Positions 63,671-64,000 of a stretch of DNA of 64,000 nt are shown piece by piece (positions within the stretch are counted from its first letter, which is position 1; every line of letters starts with the position of its first letter). The notes under the pieces were generated by a model that was not told the DNA's origin, did no database searches, and saw only the letters and a program-made list of their open reading frames with translations. This stretch comes from Ascoidea tarda (nom. inval.) (Eukaryota > Ascomycota > Saccharomycetes > Ascoideales > Ascoideaceae), in the NCBI GenBank assembly GCA_030560485.1, contig JAKTTS010000003.1, forward strand, positions 1-64,000, written 5' to 3'. A program made the position numbers and the translations under genes.

Positions 63671-64000
63671 AGATGAAGATAATGAAATTGATACACATGA
63701 AAATGGAGATTTGTCGCAAGGTTTAACATTTAATAGTCTTAGCACCAATGGATTTGATTGGACTGCCAATATATTAAATCAAACTGATAACAAAGATTCT
63801 TTCTCTGACGATGAAGATTTTATGGATGTTCAAAAAAAGAAAAAGAAAGTAAAGAAAATTCAAACTGAAGATAAAACAGCACAATTAAACTCTAGAACGC
63901 CCCAATCTGTTGCTGATTATGAAAGATTATTGATTGGAGACCCAAATTCATCAACTTTATGGGTTGGATATATGGGATTCCAATTATCGTTAAGTGAGAT
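59892..64000 (+). CDS. RRP5: rRNA-processing protein Rrp5, first 1369 codons (cut by window end)
   Basis: Nucleolar scaffold required for both 18S and 5.8S/ITS1 processing. The frame is open from ATG 59892 to the end of the window. Residues 35-60 ([23 protein letters not shown]) match S. cerevisiae Rrp5 closely. A long array of S1 RNA-binding repeats follows, with typical text such as IKSIEDH, GIAGKIYGV, FEQLKRGDVVRGFIKNIADIGVFIH and DLFEGIIKNIAEFGIFVNLKG. An acidic Ser/Glu-rich linker comes next, then GFDWTANILNQ and SVADYERLLIGDPNSSTLWVGYM, the start of the C-terminal HAT/TPR module. The rest (about 330 residues by comparison with the 1729-aa yeast protein) lies outside. Two CTG codons were seen, at residues 28 and 806, both in weakly conserved positions. 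Confidence 0.96.

Overview
The window is nuclear DNA of a budding yeast (Saccharomycotina). It is AT-rich and carries about 24 protein genes, nearly all with clear Saccharomyces cerevisiae counterparts. At least four genes have one short intron near the 5' end, with GTATGT or GTAAGT donors and CTAAC/CTAAT-type branch sites. CTG codons are almost absent from the conserved genes, although CTC and TTG are used. That fits a lineage in which CUG is reassigned or ambiguous (Ascoidea/Saccharomycopsis or another CUG clade), but the window does not prove it.

Layout, left to right: the 5' end of an unknown gene (minus, 1-156); a 2.9 kb gene-free stretch; an unknown Asn-rich protein (3092-4606) and KXD1 (plus); OXR1 and intron-containing APL5 (minus); vacuolar protease PRB1 and a divergent cytochrome c (minus); mitochondrial-type alcohol dehydrogenase (plus); intron-containing MPC1 (minus) divergent from an RSA1/NUFIP1 gene (plus) that carries an in-frame TAA; SEC61 and OST3/6 (minus); a degenerate tRNA-like sequence; SLP1 (plus); a ZSP1/YBR287W-type carrier (minus); a 5.3 kb gene-poor stretch with a decayed leucine-rich-repeat (LRR) gene; DID2 (plus, intron), PLD1/SPO14 (minus) and a DAL80/GZF3 GATA factor (minus); COR1 (plus), HSP10 (minus, first exon only the ATG), an AIFM2-like oxidoreductase (minus) and QCR7 (minus); a second decayed LRR copy; VPS1 and calnexin (minus); and the first 1369 codons of RRP5 (plus, cut by the window end).

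Functional groups: ER translocation, glycosylation and folding (SEC61, OST3/6, CNE1, SLP1); mitochondrial respiration and import (COR1, QCR7, cytochrome c, MPC1, HSP10, ADH); endosome and vacuole traffic (APL5, KXD1, DID2, VPS1, PRB1); ribosome and snoRNP assembly (RSA1, RRP5). Several promoters carry the expected motifs: a three-unit heat-shock element before HSP10, CCAAT/HAP sites before COR1 and QCR7, an RRPE palindrome before RRP5, UPR-like elements before SEC61 and CNE1, and GATA sites before the GATA factor.

Base composition is unusual. Several promoter regions are GC-richer than the genes they serve, most strikingly the DAL80-COR1 divergent promoter. I found no CRISPR array, no intact mobile element and no clearly novel multi-gene system. 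The most interesting points are the CTG depletion, the GC-rich promoter islands, the broken RSA1 reading frame, the N-terminally extended cytochrome c and the pair of decayed LRR paralogues.
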